A stretch of 64,000 nt of DNA from Spiroplasma litorale (GCF_001267155.1 NZ_CP012357.1:558001-622000); one strand, 5' to 3'. Shown: positions 46,504 through 57,955, counted from the stretch's first letter. The notes: generated by a model from the letters alone, not told the origin. Made by a program: numbers and translations.

Positions 46504-48282
46504 TTATAAACTTATTTTTCTAAATCTTCAATATGAAAATCCTATTGCAATAGAGGTTAATGTAAGGTATAAAAATAGGTATATTAATGGATTTATAAAA
46601 TTTTCATAAGTATTTGGTAAAACTTTTCCATTTTCATCTGTTGTAAAACTATATTGCACATAAGGTAAAAATAGATTTTGTTGATCATATAATTCTATTT
46701 TTGAATCACTATAAAGACTAAATCAAATATCATCATATGCATATCCTGAATAATAAGTATAACTACTTCATAAACTATAATATGGTGAAAATATTGAAAA
46801 TATTGAAAATGCAAGTCTTGAATTATAATATTTAATAAAATCTGTAAAGTTAAAATCAATTGGATTACTAATTATGGTTCTGTATGTAGTGGTATACGAA
46901 ACAAAATAATTTTCTAATAGTCTTGTTGCTATCATTAATGGTGAATTTAGTGTTGTTTTTACTAATTTTTCAAGATCTTTATTTTCGTTATCGAAAAATA
47001 AAACTTGTTTACCATCAGAACCTTCATAAAAGAAAGAAATATAATTTGATCTTAAATATTCTTCTAAAAATGATGATTCACAATCTTTACCAGATGCACT
47101 ACATTCATTTTGTTTAGCGTTAATCTTGCTATCTGCATTTAAAAATATAAAATCGTCAAATAAACTATAGTAATTTGCTTGTAAATCAGTAAAGTTAAAT
47201 GCTAAATATTGATAAAAATTATAAAAGTCACTTAAAACTGCTTTTTTTGTAGAATCTTTTTCATTATCAATAAGATTTAATAATTCATCTTGCTTAATAA
47301 ACCTTTTATCAATTCTATACTTTATATCATATTTTTTTTGTTCGTTTTGCTTGAATGAATCAACTCATGAAGTTGGCACACTATTTGAATATGATAGATT
47401 TTTAAATCTTAAATCTTTAATTTCGCTTCAATCATCACCCTTAATATCTACTAAAATGCCCAAATCTTTTCATAAATTTATTCTTAAAGTTTTTTTTTCT
47501 AAAGTAGATATGTTTGATTTTGTAATATTATTTTGTTCGTTTATTAAAAAATTATTTATAAATTTAGATAAATTTTTAAACCTAATATTACCTTTCCCTA
47601 TATAGTCTTGAAGATCTAAAGCCTCATACATATTAGAAACGTTATAAATTTGATTGTTATTTAGCTTTATTCTTGTGCTCTCTTCACTAGTTTTTATAAA
47701 TTTTAATGGTAAATTTGCAACAAATGTAAATGCAAGTAAAAGAGTCAAAAATGTCATTGTTACTTGATTGTTAACAAACATTAATAAAAATATAACAAAA
47801 TTTAGTAAACAGATTAAAATTAATGGTGCAAATCATAAAAAAGTTGCAGTTTTTTGGAGTATTATTGTTGAGTTTTCAACATTATGAAATATTGAAAAAC
47901 TAATATTAAATAAAACAAAACTTAAAAAAACCTGAAATATTATTACAATTATACTAATTAAGTATATTGAAATAAATAAACTTAATCTAGATACAATGTT
48001 TGAAACTATTAAAAATATTGTTTTATCTTCTGTTTTACGCACAAATAAATAAAAACAAATTCTTATTATAAGCATAAACATAACTACACCAACAAAAAAT
48101 ATTGCATAAAAATCAAATATTATTGCAACTTCCCCATCTTTATCAATAAATGCTGAGTAGAAAGAAAAAATTAATGAAAAGAATAGAGTAGCAACATTAA
48201 AATAAATAAACGTTTTATCAAACATAAGATTTTTAAACAAAAATTTTAATAAACTAAAATAAGATATGTTTTTTATTTTCAT
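46504..48282 (-). CDS. ABC-2-like membrane protein with large ectodomain, paralogue 2
   Basis: A 592-residue paralogue of the gene at 35830. It shows the same N-terminal helices, RKTEDKTIFLIVSNIVSRLSLF, helix NQVTMTFLTLLLAFTFV, ectodomain of about 300 residues ending LYDQQNLFLPYVQYSF (compare LIEQENLFLPYVRFNL in paralogue 1), and a last helix before WRFRKISL. No ATPase nearby. Probably a surface-exposed transporter or protein-export accessory specific to the lineage; function unknown. Lies divergently from the first J-domain gene. Confidence 0.7.
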
Positions 48283-48459
48283 AGCAATTCCTTTATTGAA
48301 TATTATACATAAAAATACCCCTTTTTACAACCCATACCATACACATAAATGTTTAGTAAATATCCATTAAAATTGCAATTTTCAACTTTTAAGTGTCCTA
48401 TAAATATTTATATTTTCATATATAATATATTATATAAATTAATTTTGTATGAGGGTATT

Positions 48460-49962
48460 ATGGGTATATATAGAATAATAAGAGGATCATTATTAATTTT
48501 AATAATTAGCTTAGCATTATTTGTTTGCCTTATAATTGCAAATTATGCAAATGATAAGGACAGAATGTATGAATCGGTTTTAGAACTTTACACAACTGAT
48601 GAAATATACAATTCTAAACATTTTAATTTTAATGGTAAATTATTTTGATTAATAATGTCAATGTTTATAGCTGGTTTTATTTTTATTGTTACAAGTTTAT
48701 TGTTTATTGTTGATTTATCAAAAAATGGTCATAGGATGATATTACCAAATATTTGTTATGTTGTTTTTTTTGCTACTGCAGGTGTATTAATAACACTATT
48801 TAATTATAAGGTTATGGACTTTTATGGGAGTGTTTTTGATAGTTTAAAATACGAGTCAAATATTAGTGCTAAATATAATCCTTCAAAAGTAATTAATATA
48901 TTTAAATTTGCTTATTTTAGTATTTATGTAATCTCTTTTATTCTTTTAATTGTAAATATGTTAAATTTCAAATACCAATATAAATTTTTTAGAGTTCTAA
49001 CTTTTAGATGGCATACTTCAAATGACTATAAAATAAACAATGAATTTAAGCTTGAAAAAGAAAAAAAAGCAATGAAGAACTTAAAAAAAACCAGAGGACT
49101 TCAACAATATAATTTTGAAAACTTTAAAAAAGTATCAACTAATTTTAATAGATTGGTTTGAATTGATGATTTTAATACTGATTTAGTTTTAGAAATGCAT
49201 GAAATTGATGAAATAATTGATAGATATTCAAAGTATAGCGAATACAAAAGTCTGGTTAATTATACTTTTAGAAATAAATTTAATGTATTTATAGCAGATG
49301 AAAACTTTAAGCTATCTTTATTTCCTTCGTATGTTGAAAACATAGAAAATTCATTTTATTATATTAATTTATTTACAAAATATTGTAAAAATTTATTTTT
49401 AGCAGCTTACTACAAATACGCAAAACATATTGCAGCAACCCTTGAACATAGTTTAACAATTGTTTATAGAAGAATTACAATGCAAATTTTAAGCTATGAA
49501 AACCTAGATAAAAAGTTAATAAAAATAGCAAATGATAACTTAAATGATTTTATTGCTAAAATTTATGCAATATTACGTAATTATGAGAGTAAAAATATGT
49601 CAATCAATGTAACTACCAATGATATAATCGAATATGGTAAAGAATTCTATCATGATTTAACAGAACGATTTTCAAAAGAATTTGAATATTCATATAATGA
49701 AATAATAAGAATACAAGATGAAATGTATACTGGTGATTACAATGATGACGTTATGAAACATAAAAATGACAAAGTCAAAACAGCATTAGATTATTTTGGT
49801 TTAAATCCAAAATCAACATATGACGACTTCAAAAATAAATATAGAGAATTGATTAGAATCTATCATCCAGATGCAAACTCCAAAAATTCTGAAGATTCAA
49901 TAAAAAAAATTACTTTAATTAATTTAAATAGAGAAATTCTTGAAGAATATTTTCAAAATTAA
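48460..49962 (+). CDS. Membrane J-domain protein 1 (type III DnaJ-like)
   Basis: A 500-residue protein. Four membrane helices lie at about 11-29, 62-84, 93-114 and 145-167, then about 270 residues of charged helical sequence, then a C-terminal J-domain (440-500) with LDYFGLNPKSTYDDFKNKYR and the HPD tripeptide at 469-471. It has neither the Gly/Phe nor the zinc-finger part of DnaJ, so it should recruit DnaK to the membrane. I chose ATG 48460 because the first helix starts there and GAGGG lies upstream. Paralogue at 51291. Client unknown. Confidence 0.8.
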
Positions 49963-49979
49963 AATAATTAAAGTTTTTT

Positions 49980-50669
49980 TTATTTAAAATACTCTATGAA
50001 ACTTCATTTAAAGTTTTTAAATTTATAATAACTTTCTCTATATTCTACTAAATCCTGACTAGTTGTAAATAACATCCCTTTATCTAATATAAATTGATTT
50101 TCATTTTCAAATAATTTATCATTTAATACATCAATGTCTTTTCTTTCCAAGGCTATAATTTGTTTTATCGAATAATTAATATTATGTTTTAAATAATTTT
50201 TAAAAAAATACATTAACCCTTTTTCACTTATTACTTCCATTTTAATATCTTTTTTTAATAGATAATCAGATATATAAGATATTTGATATATAAACAGTTC
50301 ATTATTCAAATATCTTTTAACACACATTTTATGTACAAAATCTTCATATAAAAAATTTGTTATTTTCTTTAGTTCATCTGTTAATTTTATTTTACCTAAA
50401 TAGACATATTCGCTTATTGCTGTTGGAAATAATTCACTAAAAGAAAATAATATATTATTTTTATCTTTTAGTGGGATATATCCCTTTCCTTGTGAACTAA
50501 CAATTAATTTATCTTCTTTTAATTTTGAATACGCTTTTCTAATTGGCTGAACTGAGCAATTAAATTTTAACTTTAATTTATTTTCTGAAGGCAAACATTC
50601 ATTGTCCCCTATTTTTTTATCATGTAATAAATTTAATAAATAATTATATATTTCATTTCACTTTTTCAA
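49980..50669 (-). CDS. GntR-family transcriptional regulator
   Basis: A 229-residue regulator. The winged helix (residues 1-65) has LPSENKLKLKFNCSVQPIRKAY, the GntR recognition signature, and KLIVSSQGKGYIP; a UTRA-like effector domain follows. The start is most likely TTG at 50669 (LKKWNEIYNYLL) with GAGTGAG upstream, because no ATG fits the domain. Reads through a UGA (50004) to TAA at 49980. Convergent with J-domain gene 1. Effector could be a sugar or amino acid derivative. Confidence 0.8.
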
Positions 50670-50713
50670 TTTCTCACTCTTTCTTAATAAATAATATACA
50701 CTATCATTAAAAT

Positions 50714-50757
50714 AAAAAAACTAATCTATAATTAATTGTTATAGATTAGTTTTTTTA
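50714..50757 (-). terminator. Strong rho-independent terminator
   Basis: Long stem AAAAAAACTAATCTATAA with the matching arm TTATAGATTAGTTTTTTT and a 7-nt loop, between the small membrane gene and the GntR gene. Confidence 0.9.
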
Positions 50758-50767
50758 TTTTAATAAA

Positions 50768-51109
50768 TTACTCTGCTTTACCACAAAGAGTCAATATTCC
50801 ACCAATTAAGAATAATACTAATGGTATAAAATAAGCAGCTCATGCAAATAGTATACCTACTAATGACAATACACCACAAGCAATTCTTGCTTTGTTAGAT
50901 TTTTTTGCTAGAGCAATTGATCCAAAAACAATTACAAGTATTGGTACAATTAATAAAAATGCAGCAATACCCATAATAATTCCAGTGCCAAGAGCAGGAA
51001 ATAAACCAGCTAATAAAGCTTAACTTGCAAATAAAATTATACCGAATATTGAACTTATTGAGGCACCAATAAGAGAGGTGATTATACCCCCTTTTGCCAA
51101 TCCATTCAT
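50768..51109 (-). pseudogene. Small membrane protein with in-frame UAA
   Basis: A 113-codon frame, MNGLAKGGIITSLIGASISS..., with about three hydrophobic segments (GIIMGIAAFLLIVPILVIVF, ACGVLSLVGILFAWAAYF, PLVLFLIGGILTL). It resembles small DUF4064-like membrane proteins. UAA at 51020-51022 (codon 30) breaks it, but the frame continues unbroken to TAA at 50768, so the mutation looks recent or is a base-call error. Restart at an internal ATG (codon 46) would keep two helices. Confidence 0.65.
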
Positions 51110-51250
51110 ATAAAAATTTCCTTCCTACGTTACCAATAACATTATTTATTCTAATATATATATTTTTTTATAATACAATAATATTTTATATATAATAACT
51201 ATTTAAGTTGTTAAAGTACACTAATACCTTTATATTTTTAATTTTTATGG

Positions 51251-51256
51251 TATAAT
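51251..51256 (+). promoter_or_regulatory. -10 box of J-domain gene 2
   Basis: TATAAT preceded by ATGG (extended -10-like), 35 bp upstream of the TTG start at 51291. No clear -35 is visible. Confidence 0.45.
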
Positions 51257-51290
51257 ATATGTGAAAGTTAAATTGTGGAGGTAGAGGGAG

Positions 51291-52784
51291 TTGAAAAAAT
51301 ATAAATTAACAAGAACTATTATCTTGTTGATTGTTTTTAGTTTAACTATTACGTCAATTATATTTTTAGATATTAAAAATTTAAATCAAACTAAATATGT
51401 TGAATCTGTTGACAAATTTTTAGACTATAATTCTGTTAGTAATAAAAAAACAATTAATTTTGATTCAGAGATTTTTTATTTATTGTCAAGCATTATTTTT
51501 TGTTCTATATTATATTTTTGATTAAGTTTTATGTTTATATTTGACTTTATTTTTAAAGCTGAATTCAATAAAAAAACTTACAAACTTATTAACTGAATTT
51601 ATATAGTTTATTTTGTGTTGGCAAGTTTTGTTATAGCTTATTTTGTATATAATATGTATACAGTTTATTATGATTCATTTAAAACTAATTTTAATAATAA
51701 TAACCAAATTGTAATAACTTATACATATAGTCTGGTAAAAAGTTCAAGTATATATTTAACAATATCTTATTTTGTATTATATTTCTTTACTTTTACCTTT
51801 TTAATTGTAAATACTTTAAATTGTGATGAACAACTTAATTTTTTTCAAACTATATTATTCATTAAACCATTTTTATCTTCTAAAAAATTGGCAAAAGATA
51901 ATAATGAATTACCTTTTGAGGATATGAAATTTGAGTATGAAAAATATTATAATTCTGAAGTTTTTAAATATGTAAAATGAATTAATGAGGTTGAAGATAG
52001 TATGGTTTTTCAAAACCATGAGTTAGAAGAAAAAATAAAAATATATAAATATTGCAACTCTTTTAAAAACCTAATATCATATTCGAATGGAAAACTATTT
52101 TATATGATGATTGGAGACGAAAAATTCAGAGTTAAATTATTTCCAATATATTTAAGAAGGATTCGTGAATCATTTTATTATATAAGTTTGTCAAATTATA
52201 ATAGATTAATATTTAAAACAGCTTATTTCAAATTAGCAAAATTTGTATCAGCTACTTTAGATAAAAATATAGAATATTTATTAAAAAGAATCTATACAAA
52301 CCTATTAGATTATAAAGCTCTTTATAAAGGTATAATTAAAACTATTTCTGATCAGTTAAATGACTTTTTATGTGTTTTATATAACAAGTTAAGAAAACAC
52401 GAATATGATCAATTTAAAGAATTTTATGAAATATCAAAATTAATAGATTTTGGTAAAGATTACTATTATGAAATAATTTCAAACATTATTTCTCAAATTA
52501 GAACAAGATATAGAGAAATAATGATGAAAGAAAGATATAAATATAATTCTAATTATAATGACCAAGTTAGTGAATCTAAAGATAATAAAGTTCTAGCTGC
52601 TTTCAAATACTTTAACCTAACAGATAATACAACTTACGAAAACTTTAAAAAAGTATATCGAAGTTATGTAAAAACATATCATCCTGATTTATCAAACTCA
52701 ACAGAAGGTAAAAACGATGATAAAAACATTACTTTAATAAACACACACAAAGAAGTTTTAAATAAATATTTTAAATCCAAATAA
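51291..52784 (+). CDS. Membrane J-domain protein 2 (type III DnaJ-like)
   Basis: A 497-residue paralogue of the protein at 48460. Four helices (about 9-26, 68-90, 100-122, 155-176), a charged helical middle with HELEEKIKIYKYCNSFKNLI and SFYYISLSNYNRLIFKTAYF (compare SFYYINLFTKYCKNLFLAAYY), and a J-domain (433-497) with FNLTDNTTYENFKKVYR and HPD at 464-466. The start is TTG at 51291: the preceding in-frame codon run has a UAG, and GGAGG lies 9 nt upstream. Ends in a terminator shared with the gnd gene and now split by copy A3. Confidence 0.8.
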
Positions 52785-52801
52785 TAAAAATCGCTTAATA
52801 G

Positions 52802-54064
52802 TGAAATTGTCAATTAAAATTGACATTAAAAAGATACTTTCTCCATACGAATTTCGTATTGAGTTTTTTTATGTTTTAATGAAGGTCTAACATAATTATA
52901 TAACTCTATATAGTCTGAGATAATTTTATAAATATTTGAATGATGTAGTTTTTTTACTTTATATGTATATATACATTCATTTTTAAAAGTTCCAAAAAAA
53001 GACTCACAGGCACCATTATCTGGTGAATTTCCTCTTCGTGACATAGAAATATTTATATTATTAGTTTTACATAATCTTTCTCAAGTTTCATTTGTATATG
53101 GTGATCCTTGATCTGAGTGGATTATCTTTGGTGCACCTCTTTTTTTAATGGCGCTTATTAAATTTGTATGACATAATTTATTATTAGGACTAACCGATAA
53201 CTTTCAATCAATAATTTCTGAATTAAACAAATCCTTTATAACAGATAGATATACGTTTCCATTAATAGTTTTTATATAAGTTACATCTGTTACTCATTTT
53301 TCATTTATATTTTTAGATTTAAAGTCTCTATTTAGTAGATTTTCAAATCTTAATGGACCTGATTTATCATAGTTTGGAACTTTCTTTTTCTTTGCTGCTT
53401 TTAAACTCATTATTTTCATATATCTATAAACAACTCAGGGGTTTAATCTTTCTTTAAAGTATTTGTTTAAAAATAAAGTTATCATATTATAACCATATCT
53501 TTTTTTAAACAAGTAAAAAAGGCATCTTATCTTAATTGCTAAAATTCTATTATAATTTTTATACTTTGGTTTTCCGTTTTTAAGTCATTTTAAATATCCA
53601 TACCTTGAAACTTTTAAATATAAACAAGATAATTTCAAAAAAAACATTCTTTTAACATTAAAAATGGCGAAGTACTTTTCCTTAGTCGTCTTCGCCAAAT
53701 GCTTTTTTAAAGCTCGTTCCAGTTTCAAAGCCTCTCTTAATTCTTCAACGCTCATATCATCAGGTTCTTTAAAAATTCAATCATGAGATTTAAATTTTTT
53801 AATATTTCCTTTTGCTTATGTTCCGCTACCTCATTCAAGAGCGCTTTCACCTTTAACTTTCACCTCTGATTTTCATCTTTTAATTGTGCTAGTACTAATA
53901 TCAAACTTTAATGCCGCATTTAAAATACCAATTTTTTTTGATTCATTAATTATATTAAGTTTTTCATTTTTTGTTCATTGTTTTGCCATATAAAAAGAAC
54001 ACCTTTCAATAAAATTTTAACAATAAAAGTACTTTTTTACTGTCAATTTTATTTTAGATGTTCA
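52802..54064 (-). mobile_element. IS3-like insertion sequence, copy A3
   Basis: A 1263-bp copy of family A in the opposite orientation to A1 and A2, flanked by the 4-bp repeat ATAG (52798-52801, 54065-54068). It lies exactly in the loop of a terminator hairpin. Confidence 0.92.
52826..53989 (-). pseudogene. IS3-family transposase (A3), single nonsense codon
   Basis: The best preserved copy. ATG 53989 to TAA 52826 is one continuous frame of 387 codons covering both orfA and orfB parts, interrupted only by UAA at 53816-53818 (codon 58), where A1 and A2 have CAG. Helix-turn-helix NAALKFDISTSTIKRW; DDE core KWVTDVTYIK, KIIHSDQGSPYTNE and NGACESFFGTFKNE. OrfA and orfB fused in one frame is not the usual two-frame IS3 plan. 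Confidence 0.9.
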
Positions 54065-54088
54065 ATAGCGATTTTTATTATTTTTTTA

Positions 54089-54988
54089 TTATTTTTTTAT
54101 TATTTCATGTCCACCAAAACTATTTCTCAATGCTGATATTACTTTTGCTGCAAAATTGTTTTGTTGTGTGCTATTTTGTCTCAACATTACCGATAGACCA
54201 ATTATTGGTGCTGGCGTACCTTGTTTTAATGCTTCTTGAAGTGTTCACAAACCCTCTCCATTCATACTCATAACATCACTATAATTATTTAAATTAGGGT
54301 CTTTTTTAAAGACTTCTACCATTAATTCAACAAGTCAACTTCTTATTACACTTCCATTATTTCACAAAGTTGATAACTTGCTTAAATCAAAATTGTAATT
54401 TGAATTATTTATAATTTGATACCCTTCTGCAATCGCTTGCATCATTCCATATTCAATTCCATTGTGCACCATTTTTGCAAAATGACCACTACCTGGTTCA
54501 CCAGTATATAAATAACCATTTGGTACACATATTTTGGTAAAAAAGTCATTGTAGTTTTTTATTATTTCTTCATTACCACCAGCCATTATACAACAACCAT
54601 TTAGTGCTCCACTTGGTCCACCACTAACCCCTGCATCAATAAAGTTAATTCCTTTTTCTTTTGCTAAATTGTATTTAGATACAGAGTCTTTATAAAAAGA
54701 GTTACCCGCATCAATAATGCAATCTCCTTTTTCTAAAAAGCTTGATAATTCATTAAAAACTGCTTCTGTTGGTTTTCCTGAATTAACAATCATTATAACA
54801 CTTCTTGGTTTATCAAGAGATTGTATTAATTCTTTAATTTCATTTTTGTGTTTGATATTATAATTGTCTAATTCTTTATATATAGTTTTATTTAAATCAT
54901 ATCCAATTACATCATAATTATTTTTCTTTATATTTTTTGCTAAATTTAGACCCATTTTACCAAATCCAATTATTCCTATTTGTTTCAT
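54089..54988 (-). CDS. 6-phosphogluconate dehydrogenase, short decarboxylating type
   Basis: A 299-residue enzyme of the short (NAD-preferring, YqeC/GndA-like) group. Rossmann motif IIGFGKMG (residues 6-13), IVNSGKPTE, the 6PGDH signature IDAGNSFYKDS, GVSGGPSGA and catalytic Lys in HFAKMVHNGIEYGMM. It converts 6-phosphogluconate to ribulose-5-P and CO2. It lies 13 bp after the PTS EIIA gene, forming an operon with a mannitol-type PTS, where mannitol-1-P dehydrogenase would be expected. Confidence 0.87.
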
Positions 54989-55001
54989 ATATACTCCTTT
55001 A

Positions 55002-55427
55002 TTACTCTGGTTTTAAAAAATTATTTACATCATCTATAGATTTACATTGTTTATAAAATTTTTTTACTTTTTCTTCATCAGAAAAACTAATTGCTAAGTC
55101 ATATAACATGTCAATTTGTTTATCGCTGTTTAATATTAAAACAATCACAAATAGTACTTCGTTTTCATCTCAAAATATTGGTTTTTTTAATTTAATAAAA
55201 ATAAACTCATTTATTTTTATATTTTTTCCATACTCATATTCACAATGTGTTATTGCAAGATAACTACCGATTGCAACACTTGCTTTTTCATCTCTTTTTA
55301 TCATTGAATTTATAGTTTCTTCATTACCTAGATTAAATTCTATTAATTTTTGTTTTATAAATTCAAAAACTTGTTTTTTATCATCGAATTCTTTTTCTAA
55401 AAAAATTAGTTCTTTTTTAATTTCCAT
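55002..55427 (-). CDS. mtlF: PTS mannitol/fructose-type EIIA
   Basis: A 141-residue EIIA of the PTS-EIIA_2 fold. The phospho-His is in SVAIGSYLAITHCE (His61, equivalent to AIPH/G in MtlF). It passes phosphate from HPr to the EIIB of the permease just upstream. ATG 55427 overlaps the permease stop as TAATG. One UGA-Trp. Mannitol specificity is inferred from the neighbouring EIICB. Confidence 0.85.
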
Positions 55428-57029
55428 TATTCATCCTTCTTTGCTTCTAGTAACATATTTTGCAATTCAGTAAACACATCTTTACCTAAATATTTTTGCA
55501 CTGTATAAATATATGCATTTGGCGAATTTTCCATTGCAACTTCTTTAAAATTAATCATTGTAACAACAATATCAATATCACTTGTTAGATCTTTAACTGC
55601 ACAATTATCAACAATAATATCAAGATTTTTATCTTTAACTCATTTTTTTAATATTCCTGCTGCCATTGCACTTGATCCAACACCCGCATCACACGCTACC
55701 ATAAGTTTTTTAGCATTCTTAAGATCAATAGATATTGAATTATTAATTACATTTTTATCATTTGTGCTATTTTTAAATTTGATACCTTCATCAGTAACAT
55801 TAACTTCTTGTGTTTGAATGTTGTGTTTTCTTTTAAAAATCATTATTATACTTGCAATCGCAAAAGAAACTAAGGCTCCAGTAAACAATGCTGCAACATT
55901 TATCAATATTCTAATTCCATCTCCTGACATAGAAATTACTGATATTATACTACCAGGCGAAATTCCAGCTATTGCTCCACCACCTGCTAATGAAATTATT
56001 GATAGACTTGTAAATGCACCACCAATTGTAGCTAGAATCATTATCGGTTCAGAAAGAATATAAACATAATGAACTTCATGAATACCACCAATAAGTTTTA
56101 TTACACTACTACTAGAAGCTGCACCTCTTTGTTTTTTTCTTCATATTGCATATGCAATTAATAAACCAAATCCAGGTCCGGGATTACCTCCAACCATGAA
56201 GAAGTTTGAAAAACCTCTTCCTTGTTCTACTTCGGTTAGTCCTAACGGAATCATAACGCCATAATTTAATGCATTGTTTAAAAATACAGCTCTTAAGGGT
56301 TCGGTTACTATTGCCATAAAGGGAAATAATCAAGGAATTTTAGTGAATAGATTGATTATTTCAACCATTACGTAGCTAATTCCATACATTGCAAATCCTC
56401 ATACAAAATATGAAATTAAACCAAAGAAGATAGCAAATAAAGCTAGACTAAAGTTCTTAACAACCATTTCAAATCCAGGTTTAATTTGATTTATATATAA
56501 AATTTCTATGTTTTTATAAGCATAAGTTGTGAGCGGCGCCATAATCATTGCACCAACAATTTGGTTTGGAGCTCCTACTTTCGATGCTACGCTATCTCCA
56601 ATTACCCAATCACTTGCAGTTGTTTTATAAGTTCAATCATTACCTAAAATAATTAAAAAAGTTATAAATGCTGCAAATACCGCACCACGGGTTTTATACA
56701 CCATATTACCTGCTGTATAACCAATCAATACCGGTAATAAATATTTCATTGTTAGAGCAATTATCTGACCAATTGCTTCTGATTTAAATCACCCAGTTCT
56801 TACCCATTCGCCATTATCGTCATATTTACCAATAAAAACTGACGCTAATAAACCTCACGCAATAAGTATACTGACAGATGGCATAATCATACCAGCCATA
56901 AAACTACCACATCTTTGTATTGTTTTTTTTAAGCTTTACCTTAAATGTAGATGTTTTTATCACATCTTTTAAAAGATCTTTAGTTTTAAAATTATTATTA
57001 TCATTTTTTAATAATTTGTTTTTATCCAT
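55427..57029 (-). pseudogene. mtlA: PTS mannitol-type EIICB permease, A8 frameshift near start
   Basis: About 533 residues if repaired. EIIC with KTIQRCGSFMAGMIMPSVS, NNALNYGVMIPLG and GGIHEVHYVYILSEP, then an EIIB domain with phospho-Cys in MVACDAGVGSSAM, typical of MtlA. From ATG 57029 about 32 codons run in one frame to a tract of eight A (56923-56930, T on plus strand); seven are needed. The unshifted frame ends at UAG ten codons later. All the rest to 55427 is open. Loss of one A, or polymerase slippage, restores the protein. Confidence 0.85.
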
Positions 57030-57119
57030 ATGTACCTCCTAAATAAATTATATTTTTTATTTAAAAGACGATTTCGGTAAATAAAAACATTGACATTGTT
57101 TATGTTTTAATGAACTATT

Positions 57120-57892
57120 TTACTTAGAATAATTAATTAAATATAATATTTGCATAACAATTGTTAAAAAACTAATTATTGAACTAGTTTGATCTTCTAG
57201 AATCTTTTCGTTGTTTTTAATTAAAAAATTATAATCACTATTTATAAAAAGTGGAGATTCAACATTTGAAGTTGCAATAATTAATACTGTATTTCTATTT
57301 TTAATATCATCATATATTTCTAACATAGATTTTGTAAGATTTGAATAAGTAAATATAAAGCATATATCTTGTTCATTAACATTTTTAGTTATTCTTTTTT
57401 GAACATCAAAATCTGTTGAACTTACACAATTAAAGTTTAGCTTAGATAAATAATTTCTAAAAATATCTATTACGTGTATGTTTGGTCCCTTACCAAATAA
57501 AAATATATTTCCTTTACATTTTTTTTATAAGTTCAGAAACTTTTAAGAAAGTATTAAAATTATTATTTTTTAAATTATTTATATTTTCTTCAATTTGTGA
57601 AAAATATTTTATATTCAAATTATTACTATCTATTTTATTATCAATAACTTTAAAAATTGAATATTCTCACATCAAAATTCTTATTAATTCTTTAAACCCT
57701 TCCAAACCTAATTCTTTGCAAAATTTTACAATACTAGATTTACTACAATTACAATCTTCTGCAACTACATTTATATTCATATTCTTTAAATTTACTAGAT
57801 TATCTAAAAAATAATTGGATAATACAAATTTAACATCTTCTTTTGTTGAACTACTTTTTTTTAAATTTACTTATTAAATTTGTGTTGTTCAT
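57120..57892 (-). pseudogene. RpiR-family regulator with two A8 frameshifts
   Basis: If both tracts are read as seven A, a 256-residue RpiR regulator results: HTH_6 with VAEDCNCSKSSIVKFCKE, and a SIS domain with GNIFLFGKGPNIH and TVLIIATSNVESPLF. The first tract (57855-57862) breaks the frame at codon 14, the second (57519-57526) at about codon 122. No other lesion is seen. It lies upstream of the PTS operon in the same direction and probably regulates it. Confidence 0.8.
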
Positions 57893-57955
57893 TTTTATTT
57901 ACTCTTACATTTATTATTTTAATTCTTTTTTTACTTCATATAAAAATATATATTT

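Larger units (their letters stand above)
52783..54079. terminator. Shared bidirectional terminator split by IS copy A3
   Basis: Left arm AATAAAAATCGC (52783-52794) and right arm GCGATTTTTATT (54068-54079) are perfect 12-bp complements. With the element and one 4-bp duplication removed they enclose a loop of about 6 nt between J-domain gene 2 and gnd. Confidence 0.85.
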
